Positions 1 to 7,060 of a DNA stretch of 17,261 nucleotides are shown piece after piece (positions within the stretch are counted from its first letter, which is position 1; the number at the start of each line of letters is the position of its first letter). The notes under the pieces were generated by a model, which was not told the origin of the DNA, made no database searches, and worked only from the letters and a program-made list of their open reading frames with translations. Both the position numbers and the translations under genes were made by a program. Origin of the DNA: Actinomycetota bacterium (GTDB lineage: Bacteria; Actinomycetota; Actinomycetes; S36-B12); contig CANMNM010000008.1 in NCBI GenBank assembly GCA_947499275.1, positions 1-17,261 of the forward strand, read 5' to 3'.

Positions 1-51
1 CATCGGCGGGACTGAAAGTGAAATCGATGCAAACTTTGGAATTGAGAAAGC
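1..51. other. Edge of window downstream of yggT; next gene not visible
   Basis: These 51 bases follow the yggT stop codon. Read on the minus strand they hold no clear promoter, terminator or Shine-Dalgarno sequence. An ATG occupies the last three bases (3 to 1), but nothing resembling a ribosome binding site precedes it, so I do not call it a start. In Actinomycetia the gene here is usually divIVA/wag31; that is expectation from family context only. Confidence 0.3.
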
Positions 52-336
52 TTAAAGGCCTCGAAAAATCCCGATCAGAATTTGAAGACCAATCAGAAGG
101 ATTAAAAACCCCAGATCCAGAGACACCTGACCCAATCGCAACGGTGGGATGAACCGCCGAATCAGTTTCAATGGGGGCTCGGTGAGGGTATAAATTCCTT
201 CAACGATGATCAGGATGAAGCCAGAGGGACGCCAGTCGCGCGCAAAAACCTGGACAAAGTCAAATATCAAGCGGCCGATGAGAACAAGTAGGTAAAGGAA
301 AAGGATATTGGCGATCCATGCGCCGACCGTATTCAC
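52..336 (-). CDS. YggT family small membrane protein
   Basis: This 94-residue integral membrane protein has two hydrophobic segments, roughly residues 6-27 and 72-92. Between them lies an amphipathic, basic, proline-rich stretch: DWRP at about 34-37, then TEPPL and RRFIPPLRLG at about 52-69. This two-helix layout with the PPL/IPP motif is typical of the YggT family in Actinomycetia. The biochemical role is not established. Its constant place between sepF and divIVA links it to division or polar growth. It starts with GTG, and the Shine-Dalgarno is poor (an AGG about 13 bases upstream), so translation may depend on coupling to sepF, whose stop is 18 bases away. Family assignment is firm; function is inferred from neighbours. 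Confidence 0.9.
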   Translation of the reverse strand: MNTVGAWIANILFLYLLVLIGRLIFDFVQVFARDWRPSGFILIIVEGIYTLTEPPLKLIRRFIPPLRLGQVSLDLGFLILLIGLQILIGIFRGL

Positions 337-354
337 TAGGCCAATATACCTGAG

Positions 355-951
355 TTAACTTTGATTGTAGAAACCGTCTTGGGCAACTTGCGCCCGCGCT
401 TGGTCTCCCACATCAACGTTCACCGGTGAAAGTAAGAAGACTTTATTGGTCACACGCTCAATACTGCCACGGCAACCAAAAACCAGTCCTGCAGCGAAGT
501 CAATAATCCTCTTTGCATCACTGTCGTCAAGGTCACCCAAATTCATGATCACCGGGATTCCCTCGCGGTATTCTTCACCAATTCGACGCGCGTCATTGTA
601 TGAACGTGGGTGGATCGATTCGATACGACCAAACTCAAAATTTCGCTGTGGCTGGGGAGACGCTACGACATTGCGACTGGGCAGATCTTCATCACGACGG
701 ATTGTCCTGACGCCCCGGGGCTCACGAGTCCGAGTCGCTTGTGAATTAGGTGCCGATTCGTAACCGTATTCATCAGCGAACCCACGGGATGAACTGGCCC
801 GATTTGAGGTCTGGACCCGAGATTCATAGCGCTCAGGAGAGTTTCGAGTACTTCGGGGATCGTCGTATCCCCCGTTCGTGCTTTCATCGGAATAGGAATC
901 GTCTTCAACCAACCCAAGATAGACGGCCATTCGGCGGATACCACTAGCCAT
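355..951 (-). CDS. sepF: Cell division protein SepF
   Basis: SepF binds the FtsZ C-terminal peptide and tethers Z-ring filaments to the membrane, replacing FtsA in Actinobacteria. Residues 1-14 (MASGIRRMAVYLGL) form the expected amphipathic membrane-targeting helix, followed by acidic VEDD. Residues 19-105 are a low-complexity, Ser/Arg/Asp-rich linker. The folded SepF core spans about 107-183, with IESIHPRSYNDA, PVIMNLGDLDD and a hydrophobic segment ending in GCRGSIERVTNKVFLLSP. The length of 198 residues fits actinobacterial SepF. The ATG start has a strong AGGAGG seven bases upstream (959-964). A 76-base gap separates it from the yggS-type gene, so it may have its own promoter. Confidence 0.96.
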   Translation of the reverse strand: MASGIRRMAVYLGLVEDDSYSDESTNGGYDDPRSTRNSPERYESRVQTSNRASSSRGFADEYGYESAPNSQATRTREPRGVRTIRRDEDLPSRNVVASPQPQRNFEFGRIESIHPRSYNDARRIGEEYREGIPVIMNLGDLDDSDAKRIIDFAAGLVFGCRGSIERVTNKVFLLSPVNVDVGDQARAQVAQDGFYNQS

Positions 952-958
952 TGTCTAC

Positions 959-964
959 CCTCCT
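959..964 (-). promoter_or_regulatory. Strong ribosome binding site of sepF
   Basis: On the minus strand AGGAGG lies seven bases before the ATG at 951. It is the best Shine-Dalgarno match I see in the window and fixes the sepF start. It fits a gene that follows a 76-base gap and so cannot rely on translational coupling. Confidence 0.8.
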
Positions 965-977
965 ATCGTCGACCACG

Positions 978-995
978 AATATAAAGTTCATGAAC
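978..995 (-). promoter_or_regulatory. Possible sepF promoter -10 with adjacent palindrome
   Basis: In the 76 bases between the yggS-type gene and sepF, the minus strand reads TATATT at 983-978, a fair sigma-70-type -10 that would place transcription start near 970 and leave a leader of about 20 bases. Just upstream is the perfect 10-bp palindrome GTTCATGAAC (986-995). I see no good -35 hexamer at 16-18 bases, so this would need an activator or be weak. Low confidence. Confidence 0.3.
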
Positions 996-1027
996 CCACA
1001 GCGCATAGTCTGACTTTACTGCACACA

Positions 1028-1723
1028 TTACCTCTGGCCGAGGATCGCGCTACCCAGGCGCACTTGTGTCGCACCCGCCTGTATCGCCTCCTCCAGGTCT
1101 GCTGACATCCCCGCTGAAATTACGGTTGCCTGTGGGTGCGAAGCCGTTATTGCGGCTGAGACATCGGCCAGTTGCTCAAAAGCTGCCGTTATGTCGACCC
1201 CGAGGTCAGGATGCGGCCCAACACCCATAACTCCTCCTAATTTCAGGTGCGGTGCTTTCTCTAATTCTTCAAGAAATCCAGGAACGGCATCCTGATTTAG
1301 CCCACCGCGATGTGGTGCGTCCAAAGGATCCAAGTTGATCTGAATCAGAACTTGGATAGTGCGATTAGCCATTGCGGCTGCCCTCTCCATAGGCGCTATC
1401 AGGTCAATCCGATCCAAAGACTCAACGACGTCGGCCCAGCGGGCAATTGAGTTGAGCTTGTTACTTTGTAATTGACCAATCATGTGCCACTGAATCGACC
1501 GAGCACGATCGCACTCAACAACTTTGCGTTTGGCCTCTTGATCGCGATTCTCTCCAAAATTTTTCTGCCCGAGCTCGTTGAGGATTTCAATATCAGTAGC
1601 CGGGTACGTTTTTGATACCACCAATAGATCAACAGTTCTACCCCCGCTTGCCGCATTGATGCGTGTGCGAACAGCTTCCATATTGCGCTCAAGTTCATTG
1701 CGGCGCACTGTGAAATTTTCCAT
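1028..1723 (-). CDS. YggS/PLPBP family pyridoxal phosphate homeostasis protein
   Basis: This is a single-domain alanine-racemase-like TIM barrel that binds pyridoxal 5'-phosphate and helps balance free B6 vitamers and amino acid pools; no catalytic reaction is established for the family. Family blocks appear in order: LLVVSKTYP with the PLP-binding lysine at residue 38, NFGENRDQE at about 55-63, WHMIGQLQSNK at about 79-89, INLDPLDAPHRGG at about 129-141, and near the C terminus MSADLEEAIQAGATQVRLGSAILG, a phosphate-binding strip. The length of 231 is normal. The ATG shares one base with the pgeF stop (TAATG), and AGGAG sits about nine bases upstream. Its place between pgeF and sepF is conserved in Actinobacteria and other Gram-positives. 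Confidence 0.95.
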   Translation of the reverse strand: MENFTVRRNELERNMEAVRTRINAASGGRTVDLLVVSKTYPATDIEILNELGQKNFGENRDQEAKRKVVECDRARSIQWHMIGQLQSNKLNSIARWADVVESLDRIDLIAPMERAAAMANRTIQVLIQINLDPLDAPHRGGLNQDAVPGFLEELEKAPHLKLGGVMGVGPHPDLGVDITAAFEQLADVSAAITASHPQATVISAGMSADLEEAIQAGATQVRLGSAILGQR

Positions 1724-2493
1724 TACGACCGCTCCTGATTCTCACGCATTGCAATGATTATTCCTTGGCGCCCGGTCTTTCTGTTTTTGCGATACGAAAA
1801 AAGGGTTTCCGGATTCTCAAAGGTGCAGCCGCCAATGACACTCGAGCTGACGCTTTCACGGGCTAATTGTGCTAACACTCCTGCGCGGACATCAATCCCA
1901 CCCGCAACGCCCAGAGCAGCCTGCGAAACATCTGCGGGGGTAGAAGTTCTCACTAATTCCCGACGATCAGGCGAAACGGAGTAACACGAGCCGCAGATTG
2001 CCGGCCCAACAATGGACTGAATTTCATTCACTCCCCGCAGCCGAAGTTCCGCAATCGTGGCAGTGACAACGCCCGCTACCAAGCCTTTCCATCCACAATG
2101 GACGGCACTAATTATCGGTTTCTCAACCCCCCGTGATCCATAAAGAACTAACGGGACACAGTCTGCTCCCATGGCGACTAGCCCCAGATCGCACTTTTCG
2201 CTGACAAGTGAATCCACACCGTGAACCATTCCTGCATGTGTTACCCGCCCAATGCCATTTCCGTGAATTGGCTGCATTAGCGCCAACTCGCGTCCTTGGA
2301 TCTGAACGAGTCCAGCTAACTCCTCAAGATTACGCACCACGGTATCTGGGTCGTCACCGACATGCTGGGCAAGATTTGCATGTGCGAATTCACCACGACT
2401 ATGACCACCTAAACGACCAGTGACCGCCCAGAAAGCTGGACGGTCACCAGGTGCCACCGGTGCAATAACACCACTGGCAAGGGGAAGGATCAT
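1723..2493 (-). CDS. pgeF: Laccase-domain protein, peptidoglycan editing factor PgeF (YfiH)
   Basis: This YfiH/DUF152 protein belongs to a family shown in Escherichia coli to limit wrong incorporation of serine for alanine in the UDP-MurNAc peptide; members have also been described as multicopper oxidases and purine nucleoside phosphorylases. The metal-ligand triad is visible: H77 in QPIHGNG, C112 in GADCVPLVLY and H132 in VHCGWKGL. Further family marks are GPAICGSCYSV at about 163-173 and a C-terminal FSYRKNRKTGRQG. The length of 256 fits the family. The ATG directly follows the ftsZ TAA with no gap, so translation is probably coupled; the upstream TTGAAG is a weak ribosome binding site. Editing is a plausible role here, but which activity dominates cannot be told from sequence. 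Confidence 0.93.
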   Translation of the reverse strand: MILPLASGVIAPVAPGDRPAFWAVTGRLGGHSRGEFAHANLAQHVGDDPDTVVRNLEELAGLVQIQGRELALMQPIHGNGIGRVTHAGMVHGVDSLVSEKCDLGLVAMGADCVPLVLYGSRGVEKPIISAVHCGWKGLVAGVVTATIAELRLRGVNEIQSIVGPAICGSCYSVSPDRRELVRTSTPADVSQAALGVAGGIDVRAGVLAQLARESVSSSVIGGCTFENPETLFSYRKNRKTGRQGIIIAMRENQERS

Positions 2494-3579
2494 TTACTTC
2501 AAGAAATCGGGGATATCTAGATCGTCGTCAGTGTCATCAAATGAAACTGCCTTGGGCTTGGTAACACTTTGCCCGAAAACAGCAGCCTCAACTAGCACGG
2601 GCTCCTTTATCGATACTTTCTTCTGCGGTGGCTCCCCGCCATCAAAGCCAGCCGCAATAACGGTCACTCGAACTTCATCACCCAAAGTGTCGTCAATCAC
2701 CGCACCAAAGATGATGTTTGCATCAGGGTGTGCAGCGTCGGCAACGAGTCGGGCCGCTTCATTGATCTCGAACAGCCCCAAATCGCTGCCTCCTGAAATC
2801 GACAGGAGCACGCCACGCGCACCGTCTATGCCCGCTTCGAGCAGTGGACTGGAAATTGCCTTTTCAGCTGCCTGAACCGCACGATCTTCACCGCGAGAGG
2901 AACCGATACCCATAAGTGCTGACCCGGCCGCATGCATGACGCTCTTGACGTCAGCGAAGTCGAGGTTGATTAGACCCGGAGTCGTTATGAGGTCGGTGAT
3001 TCCGCTTACTCCCTGCAACAGAACGTGGTCTGCCTGGCGGAATGCATCGATGACTGAGATTTCACGATCAGCAAGTGACAACAATCGATCATTAGGGATA
3101 ACGATCAGCGTATCGACCTCGGCACGCAGTTCATCGACGCCCTGATCGGCCTGTGACATGCGACGGCGTCCTTCAAAACCAAATGGCCGGGTAACCACAC
3201 CGATTGTCAACGCGCCAAGGGATCGCGCAACTTTCGCAACAACCGGCGCGCCGCCGGTGCCGGTTCCGCCGCCCTCGCCTGCGGTGACGAAAACCATGTC
3301 AGCCCCGCGAAGCACCTCCTCGATTTCTTCTAGGTGGTCCTCGGCTGCTCTTTTCCCAACTTCGGGATTTGCGCCTGCGCCTAAACCTCGGGTGAGCTCG
3401 CGACCAATGTCAAGTTTCACGTCAGCATCGCTCATGAGCAGTGCCTGTGCGTCTGTGTTGATAGCGATGAACTCGACTCCCTTGAGGCCGACTTCAATCA
3501 TCCGGTTGACAGCGTTAACACCGCCGCCACCAATACCAACAACTTTAATAACTGCCAGGTAATTCTGTGGAGCCGCCAC
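2494..3579 (-). CDS. ftsZ: Cell division GTPase FtsZ
   Basis: FtsZ is the tubulin-like GTPase that polymerises into the cytokinetic ring. The tubulin signature GGGTGTG is at residues 103-109, the N-terminal nucleotide loop GIGGGGVNAVNRM at 15-27, and the T7 catalytic loop NLDFADVKSVM at 205-215 with D207 and D210. The C-terminal peptide DDDLDIPDFLK, the SepF-binding tail, is intact. At 361 residues it is shorter than typical actinobacterial FtsZ, mainly because the linker after the globular domain is only about 35-40 residues. It starts with GTG; the choice is supported by AAGGAGA six bases upstream. It follows the largest intergenic gap in the window, which carries a candidate promoter, and its stop abuts pgeF. 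Confidence 0.99.
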   Translation of the reverse strand: MAAPQNYLAVIKVVGIGGGGVNAVNRMIEVGLKGVEFIAINTDAQALLMSDADVKLDIGRELTRGLGAGANPEVGKRAAEDHLEEIEEVLRGADMVFVTAGEGGGTGTGGAPVVAKVARSLGALTIGVVTRPFGFEGRRRMSQADQGVDELRAEVDTLIVIPNDRLLSLADREISVIDAFRQADHVLLQGVSGITDLITTPGLINLDFADVKSVMHAAGSALMGIGSSRGEDRAVQAAEKAISSPLLEAGIDGARGVLLSISGGSDLGLFEINEAARLVADAAHPDANIIFGAVIDDTLGDEVRVTVIAAGFDGGEPPQKKVSIKEPVLVEAAVFGQSVTKPKAVSFDDTDDDLDIPDFLK

Positions 3580-3585
3580 GGCCGC

Positions 3586-3592
3586 TCTCCTT
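3586..3592 (-). promoter_or_regulatory. Ribosome binding site fixing the GTG start of ftsZ
   Basis: AAGGAGA on the minus strand ends six bases before the GTG at 3579-3577. This strong Shine-Dalgarno makes the GTG the right start; no closer in-frame ATG exists in the first 25 codons. Confidence 0.8.
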
Positions 3593-3648
3593 TTCCGTTC
3601 GTGTCGATGAAAGGGGGTCCATCGAACTCTTTAGCCACAAACCCTCAA

Positions 3649-3661
3649 CCTCTACCAGAGG
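3649..3661 (-). repeat. Small hairpin in the ftsZ leader
   Basis: CCTCT-GGT-AGAGG on the minus strand forms a 5-bp stem with a 3-base loop about 70 bases before the ftsZ start. No U-run follows, so it is not a terminator. It could fold in the leader of a transcript starting near 3686. It is short enough to be chance. Confidence 0.3.
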
Positions 3662-3669
3662 CTAAGCAA

Positions 3670-3697
3670 ATGGTCCGCTTATGGCCGCGCGGACCAT
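3670..3697. repeat. Perfect 9-bp inverted repeat overlapping the candidate ftsZ promoter
   Basis: ATGGTCCGC at 3670-3678 and GCGGACCAT at 3689-3697 are perfect inverted copies separated by 10 bases. A third GGTCC half-site follows at 3702-3706 and could pair instead with GGACC at 3691-3695. No run of T follows on either strand, so it does not look like an intrinsic terminator. It overlaps the proposed -10 and start point of ftsZ transcription, as an operator would. Confidence 0.6.
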
Positions 3698-3722
3698 AGA
3701 CGGTCCAGATACCAAAGCGCAA
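3693..3722 (-). promoter_or_regulatory. Candidate ftsZ promoter
   Basis: On the minus strand TTGCGC (3722-3717) and TATGGT (3698-3693) are separated by 18 bases. TATGGT fits the TAnnnT -10 form common in Actinobacteria; the -35 matches TTGACA at its first three bases. Transcription would start near 3686, giving a leader of about 107 bases. An ftsZ promoter between ftsQ and ftsZ is well known in Actinobacteria, which supports the location but not these exact boxes. Confidence 0.4.
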
Positions 3723-3790
3723 GTCAGAAAGCCACATTTTTTAGAAATATTTAAGATTTTTTCCACCAAGGGGTCATCGAGAGCCGACAT

Positions 3791-4522
3791 TTAGCGCTTC
3801 TTGGGCCCCTTTTCATCCGTTGTGGTGGGCAATTCTGGTGCGCTGACGTCGTAAATTTGGGCCCGGAGAGAGAGCAACGCCTCGAGAACGGCCGCTTTGA
3901 ACTCAGGCTCGTCAGCACTGCCCCACCGAACCACAGACCCTGATTTCAGGTCCAGTTCCACACTGTCAATGGACTGCGCTCTGACCCGGACTACTTTTTG
4001 GGCCAGGTTCGCCGGCAATTGGGACACAACCTCAACCGCTGACACAAGCGGGGCGCCGGTAGCTTCAATCAGTGGCAGCCCATCCAAATTCGGCGAGTCA
4101 AAAATAATTCCTTGGGCATCAACTCCCTGACTCTGACCTAGGCTGACAACCCGTGCAAGCGGAATTCTTGGGACCAATGCCACAACAACCTCGTTAGGCC
4201 AGCCTCGACGCACCTCAACGGATGAAACCCATGGGAGATTTGCAACTGCTTGGGCTGCAGTGTCAGTATCTAGGCGGGCGATCGGTGCATTGATGGGAAT
4301 ATTCGCAACTTCTTTCACCTGTGCAATTTGATCCGCTGAAAGGCTCACACCGCTTGAGGTAACTACCTGGACATCCTTTACACCGAAAACCGAGGAAAAC
4401 CACACCAACCAAATAAGGGCACCTGCGCAAATTACTATGGCGGAAACCACGAAAAACCAGATTTTTTTTCTCAACTTATTCGCACGATAAGCGGTGAAAT
4501 CCTGAGTAGGGACATCACTCAT
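3791..4522 (-). CDS. ftsQ: Cell division protein FtsQ
   Basis: FtsQ is a bitopic divisome scaffold protein linking early ring components to FtsL, FtsI and FtsW. Residues 1-20 are cytoplasmic and end in basic RANKLRKK. A membrane helix spans about 21-43. The extracytoplasmic POTRA domain follows at about 46-115, with LPWVSSVEVRRGWPNEVVVALVPRIPLA, the usual FtsQ block. The beta domain runs to about 228 and ends with YDVSAPELPT and a short charged tail. I chose the ATG at 4522, giving 243 residues: it has AGGGCGA nearby and overlaps the murC stop as ATGAGTGA (8 bases). The longer frame opens with TTG at 4561 inside murC and is unlikely. Confidence 0.94.
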   Translation of the reverse strand: MSDVPTQDFTAYRANKLRKKIWFFVVSAIVICAGALIWLVWFSSVFGVKDVQVVTSSGVSLSADQIAQVKEVANIPINAPIARLDTDTAAQAVANLPWVSSVEVRRGWPNEVVVALVPRIPLARVVSLGQSQGVDAQGIIFDSPNLDGLPLIEATGAPLVSAVEVVSQLPANLAQKVVRVRAQSIDSVELDLKSGSVVRWGSADEPEFKAAVLEALLSLRAQIYDVSAPELPTTTDEKGPKKR

Positions 4523-5930
4523 GTTGTCGCCCTGGCTCACGTTCTTGTAGCCTCTCGACAACTTCGACAGCGATCAAGCCAATGTCTCCTGCACCCAAAG
4601 TCATGATGATGTCACCACTGCACGCGTCTCGAATCAGGTCTTGGGCGACGGCAGACCAAGACGGTTCAAAAATAACGCAATCTGCGGCAAGTGGAACGTT
4701 TGCAGCCATTGTTTGACCACTAGCCCCAGGTATGGGCTCCTCACCCGGCGCAAATACTTCAAGTACAACAACCTTGTCGGCTAAACCAAGCGCTGCACCA
4801 AACTCTTTTGAAAACAAAGCTGTCCGGTAGTAGTGGTGTGCCTGAAATGCCACAATTAGTTGGCCTTCACCTAACAGTTCACGCGCTGCGCGAAGGGTCG
4901 CGGTGATCTCTGTGGGGTGGTGCGCGTAATCGTCATAAACGCGTATGCCACCTGCTTCTCCTTTGAAATCAAATCGGCGTCGAGTGCCGCTGAATTTTCT
5001 CAAGCCATCAATGCCCTGTTGGGCTGTGTATCCCATTCCAATCATGGCTACTAGGGCTGCTTGCGCATTTAAAGCATTGTGATGCCCGAATACTTGTAGT
5101 TGTACCTGGCCCAATCGCACGCCTTGATGCGCCGTGTTAAAACTCCACCCCTGCGAGGAAGGCTGGACGTCCACCATATGGAAATCTGCGTCAGAGCTTT
5201 CGCCGTAGCTGCGAATGTCAACTCCTGCGGATCGCGCCGCCCCAATAAGTCGAGCAGCTCCCGGATCATCAAGGCACACGACGAGAAATCCATCACGCTG
5301 TTTTATTCCTAAAGCGAAGTCAAGAAATGCTTGCTCAATGGCCTCAAAAGTCCCCCAATAATCTAGGTGATCTGCCTCAATATTTGTCACTATGGCAATA
5401 CTCGGATTCAGTTGAAGAAATGCACCATCACTCTCGTCCGCTTCAGCGATAAAAAGGCTGCCGGTGCCCAGATGCGCATTTGCGCCACTTTCATTGAGTT
5501 CACTTCCGATGGCAAAAGATGGATCTGCTCCCGCATGCTGGAGTGCAACCGTAAGCATCGATGTAGTTGTCGTCTTACCGTGAGTACCCGTTACAGCGAC
5601 ACCTGTGAATCCGCTCATGATTGCGGTTAAGGCTTCTGCACGGTTCATCACACGTTTGCCTAGGCGGGATGCCTCAGCGCGTTCAGGATTCTTGGCCGGG
5701 ATGGCCGTTGAGAGGATGAGGGTGTCTATTTCATCCAAGTGATCAGGATCATGACCGATCATGGTGTCGATTCCCACCGCGCTGAGGGCCGCAAGCCTGC
5801 GAGAGTCCTTTGCATCACATCCGCTGACCTGCACACCGCGTGATGCCAAAATTCGTGCGATCCCGGACATCCCGGCGCCACCAATTCCTACCACGTGTAC
5901 CCGACCCAAATCCTGCAAAGTCACCTTCAC
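4515..5930 (-). CDS. murC: UDP-N-acetylmuramate--L-alanine ligase MurC
   Basis: MurC adds L-alanine to UDP-MurNAc with ATP, the first amino acid step of the stem peptide. The N-terminal Rossmann domain opens with VHVVGIGGAGMSGIARIL (residues 11-28). The ATP-binding P-loop GTHGKTTTT is at 115-123, and the EADESDGAFL and NIEADHLDYWG blocks follow. DDYAHHPTEI and FQAHHYYRT mark the C-terminal domain; the latter is a variant of the common FQPHRYTRT. The length of 471 is normal. Two GTG codons compete as the start: 5930 lies only three bases after AAGGAG, while 5924 lies nine bases after it, so the protein may be two residues shorter. murG ends 28 bases upstream, and ftsQ overlaps by 8. Confidence 0.97.
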   Translation of the reverse strand: MKVTLQDLGRVHVVGIGGAGMSGIARILASRGVQVSGCDAKDSRRLAALSAVGIDTMIGHDPDHLDEIDTLILSTAIPAKNPERAEASRLGKRVMNRAEALTAIMSGFTGVAVTGTHGKTTTTSMLTVALQHAGADPSFAIGSELNESGANAHLGTGSLFIAEADESDGAFLQLNPSIAIVTNIEADHLDYWGTFEAIEQAFLDFALGIKQRDGFLVVCLDDPGAARLIGAARSAGVDIRSYGESSDADFHMVDVQPSSQGWSFNTAHQGVRLGQVQLQVFGHHNALNAQAALVAMIGMGYTAQQGIDGLRKFSGTRRRFDFKGEAGGIRVYDDYAHHPTEITATLRAARELLGEGQLIVAFQAHHYYRTALFSKEFGAALGLADKVVVLEVFAPGEEPIPGASGQTMAANVPLAADCVIFEPSWSAVAQDLIRDACSGDIIMTLGAGDIGLIAVEVVERLQEREPGRQHE

Positions 5931-5955
5931 TAACTCCTTTTCAACGCGAGCGCTA

Positions 5956-5967
5956 TGTTCATGAACA
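5956..5967. repeat. 12-bp perfect palindrome at the murG/murC junction
   Basis: TGTTCATGAACA covers the murG stop codon and lies 26 bases before the murC start. Its 10-bp core GTTCATGAAC recurs upstream of sepF at 986-995. It may be a protein site or coincidence. Confidence 0.35.
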
Positions 5968-7035
5968 CGATAACCCCCAGCGCGCTAATTCTTCAGCAGC
6001 ATTTAATGAGTCCCCTACATTGAATGCAGCCTGCATCCGCTCGAGTTCCGGCGCATTGAGAAGCAGCGGCAATAATTCACTCACGATAACCTCCCGCGTG
6101 AAAACGGAATTCTCGATCATAGCTGCCGCCCCACTGTCAATTAAGTTTTGAGCATTCCGCTTTTGCTCACCGTTTCCAATGGGAAGCGGCACAAAAATTG
6201 CGGGAATCCCCACCGCCGAAATCTCGGCCACGGTCATGGCGCCAGCACGGGCAATAACTAAGTCAGCAGCGCTATAGGCCAAGTCCATGCGATGAATGAA
6301 TGGAACCGGGATGTAGCACGCACCTGAAGGGTGTGTAATTTCACTCCCCGATTGAAAGTTTGCACCCCCTACCGAGTGAATGACACTCACGCCAGCCGCA
6401 AGTAACTCCGGTATTGCAGCAACGCATGCGGAATTGATGGATTGTGCGCCTTGGGAACCACCAAAGACGAGAAGAACCGGACCAATTTGCGGGAGCTTGA
6501 AAAACTCACGAGCCTCAACGCGGCGGCGATACCGGTCAAGACCAACAATGTCACGACTCAGGGGCATACCGATTACCCGAGCGCCGGGGATGACGCCGTC
6601 AAACATGGATGCAACATTGGATGTGATACGCGACCCCAATTTATTTGCCAAACCAGCGGTTGAATTTGCTTCATGGACAATCACGCACAGTCCCAAACTC
6701 TTTGCTGCCAAATACGCTGGTGCACTGGCGTATCCCCCGAACCCGATAACAACATCTGTCTTGTTTTTCTTCATAAACTTACGAGCCAAATGGATGGACT
6801 TGAGAAATTTTGGGGTAAATGCAATTGCCTGCCCGTCCAATTTCCGGGGAAAGGGCGTAGACGGCAATAACTCAAGTGCCAGTCCCGTCGGTGGAACCAA
6901 TGTTGTATCTAACCCACGATTCGTTCCCATGATCGTGACTTCGGCCCCAGGATCGAGCTCGAGGATGGCTCGGGCAGTATTTATGGCCGGATATACGTGA
7001 CCCGCGCTTCCACCGGCGGCGAGGACGAATTTCAT
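5959..7035 (-). CDS. murG: UDP-GlcNAc--lipid I N-acetylglucosaminyltransferase MurG
   Basis: MurG transfers GlcNAc from UDP-GlcNAc to lipid I to make lipid II at the inner face of the membrane (GT28 family, two Rossmann domains). The N-terminal loop GGSAGHVYPA (residues 8-17) is the actinobacterial form of the usual GGTGGH. FGGYASAP and VIVHEANSTAGLAN follow. The C-terminal domain has VLLVFGGSQGAQSIN, the donor-binding RAGAMTVAE, and VPLPIGNGEQKRNAQ. The 358-residue protein starts at the ATG at 7035, which puts MKFVLAAGGSAGH at the N terminus as in homologues, with AGGGA upstream. A longer in-frame ATG at 7125 would add 30 residues overlapping ftsW and is rejected. It ends 28 bases before murC. 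Confidence 0.97.
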   Translation of the reverse strand: MKFVLAAGGSAGHVYPAINTARAILELDPGAEVTIMGTNRGLDTTLVPPTGLALELLPSTPFPRKLDGQAIAFTPKFLKSIHLARKFMKKNKTDVVIGFGGYASAPAYLAAKSLGLCVIVHEANSTAGLANKLGSRITSNVASMFDGVIPGARVIGMPLSRDIVGLDRYRRRVEAREFFKLPQIGPVLLVFGGSQGAQSINSACVAAIPELLAAGVSVIHSVGGANFQSGSEITHPSGACYIPVPFIHRMDLAYSAADLVIARAGAMTVAEISAVGIPAIFVPLPIGNGEQKRNAQNLIDSGAAAMIENSVFTREVIVSELLPLLLNAPELERMQAAFNVGDSLNAAEELARWGLSCS

Positions 7036-7060
7036 GGCGTTTCCCTGACAACACTCGAGG

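Noticed and set aside
446..947. Plus-strand frames opposite sepF, plus a second minus-strand frame at 663-944
   Set aside because: They overlap an intact sepF that has a strong ribosome binding site; the repeats of the Ser/Arg-rich linker codons keep other frames open by chance.
2420..3562. Plus-strand open frames of 151, 69 and 134 codons opposite ftsZ
   Set aside because: They are Ser/Pro/Thr/Arg-rich translations of the reverse of ftsZ codons, a usual shadow pattern, with no family resemblance.
3670..3697. Reading the inverted repeat as a terminator for ftsQ
   Set aside because: It lies about 95 bases beyond the ftsQ stop and has no T-run on either side; operator or leader structure fits better.
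4523..4561. Longer FtsQ start at TTG 4561
   Set aside because: TTG inside murC with no better ribosome binding site; the ATG at 4522 has the AGGGCGA signal and the 8-base overlap seen at another junction.
6380..7000. 206-codon open frame on the plus strand opposite murG
   Set aside because: It lies wholly antisense to a convincing murG, has low-complexity composition with no recognisable domain, and has no promoter or ribosome binding site that I could see.
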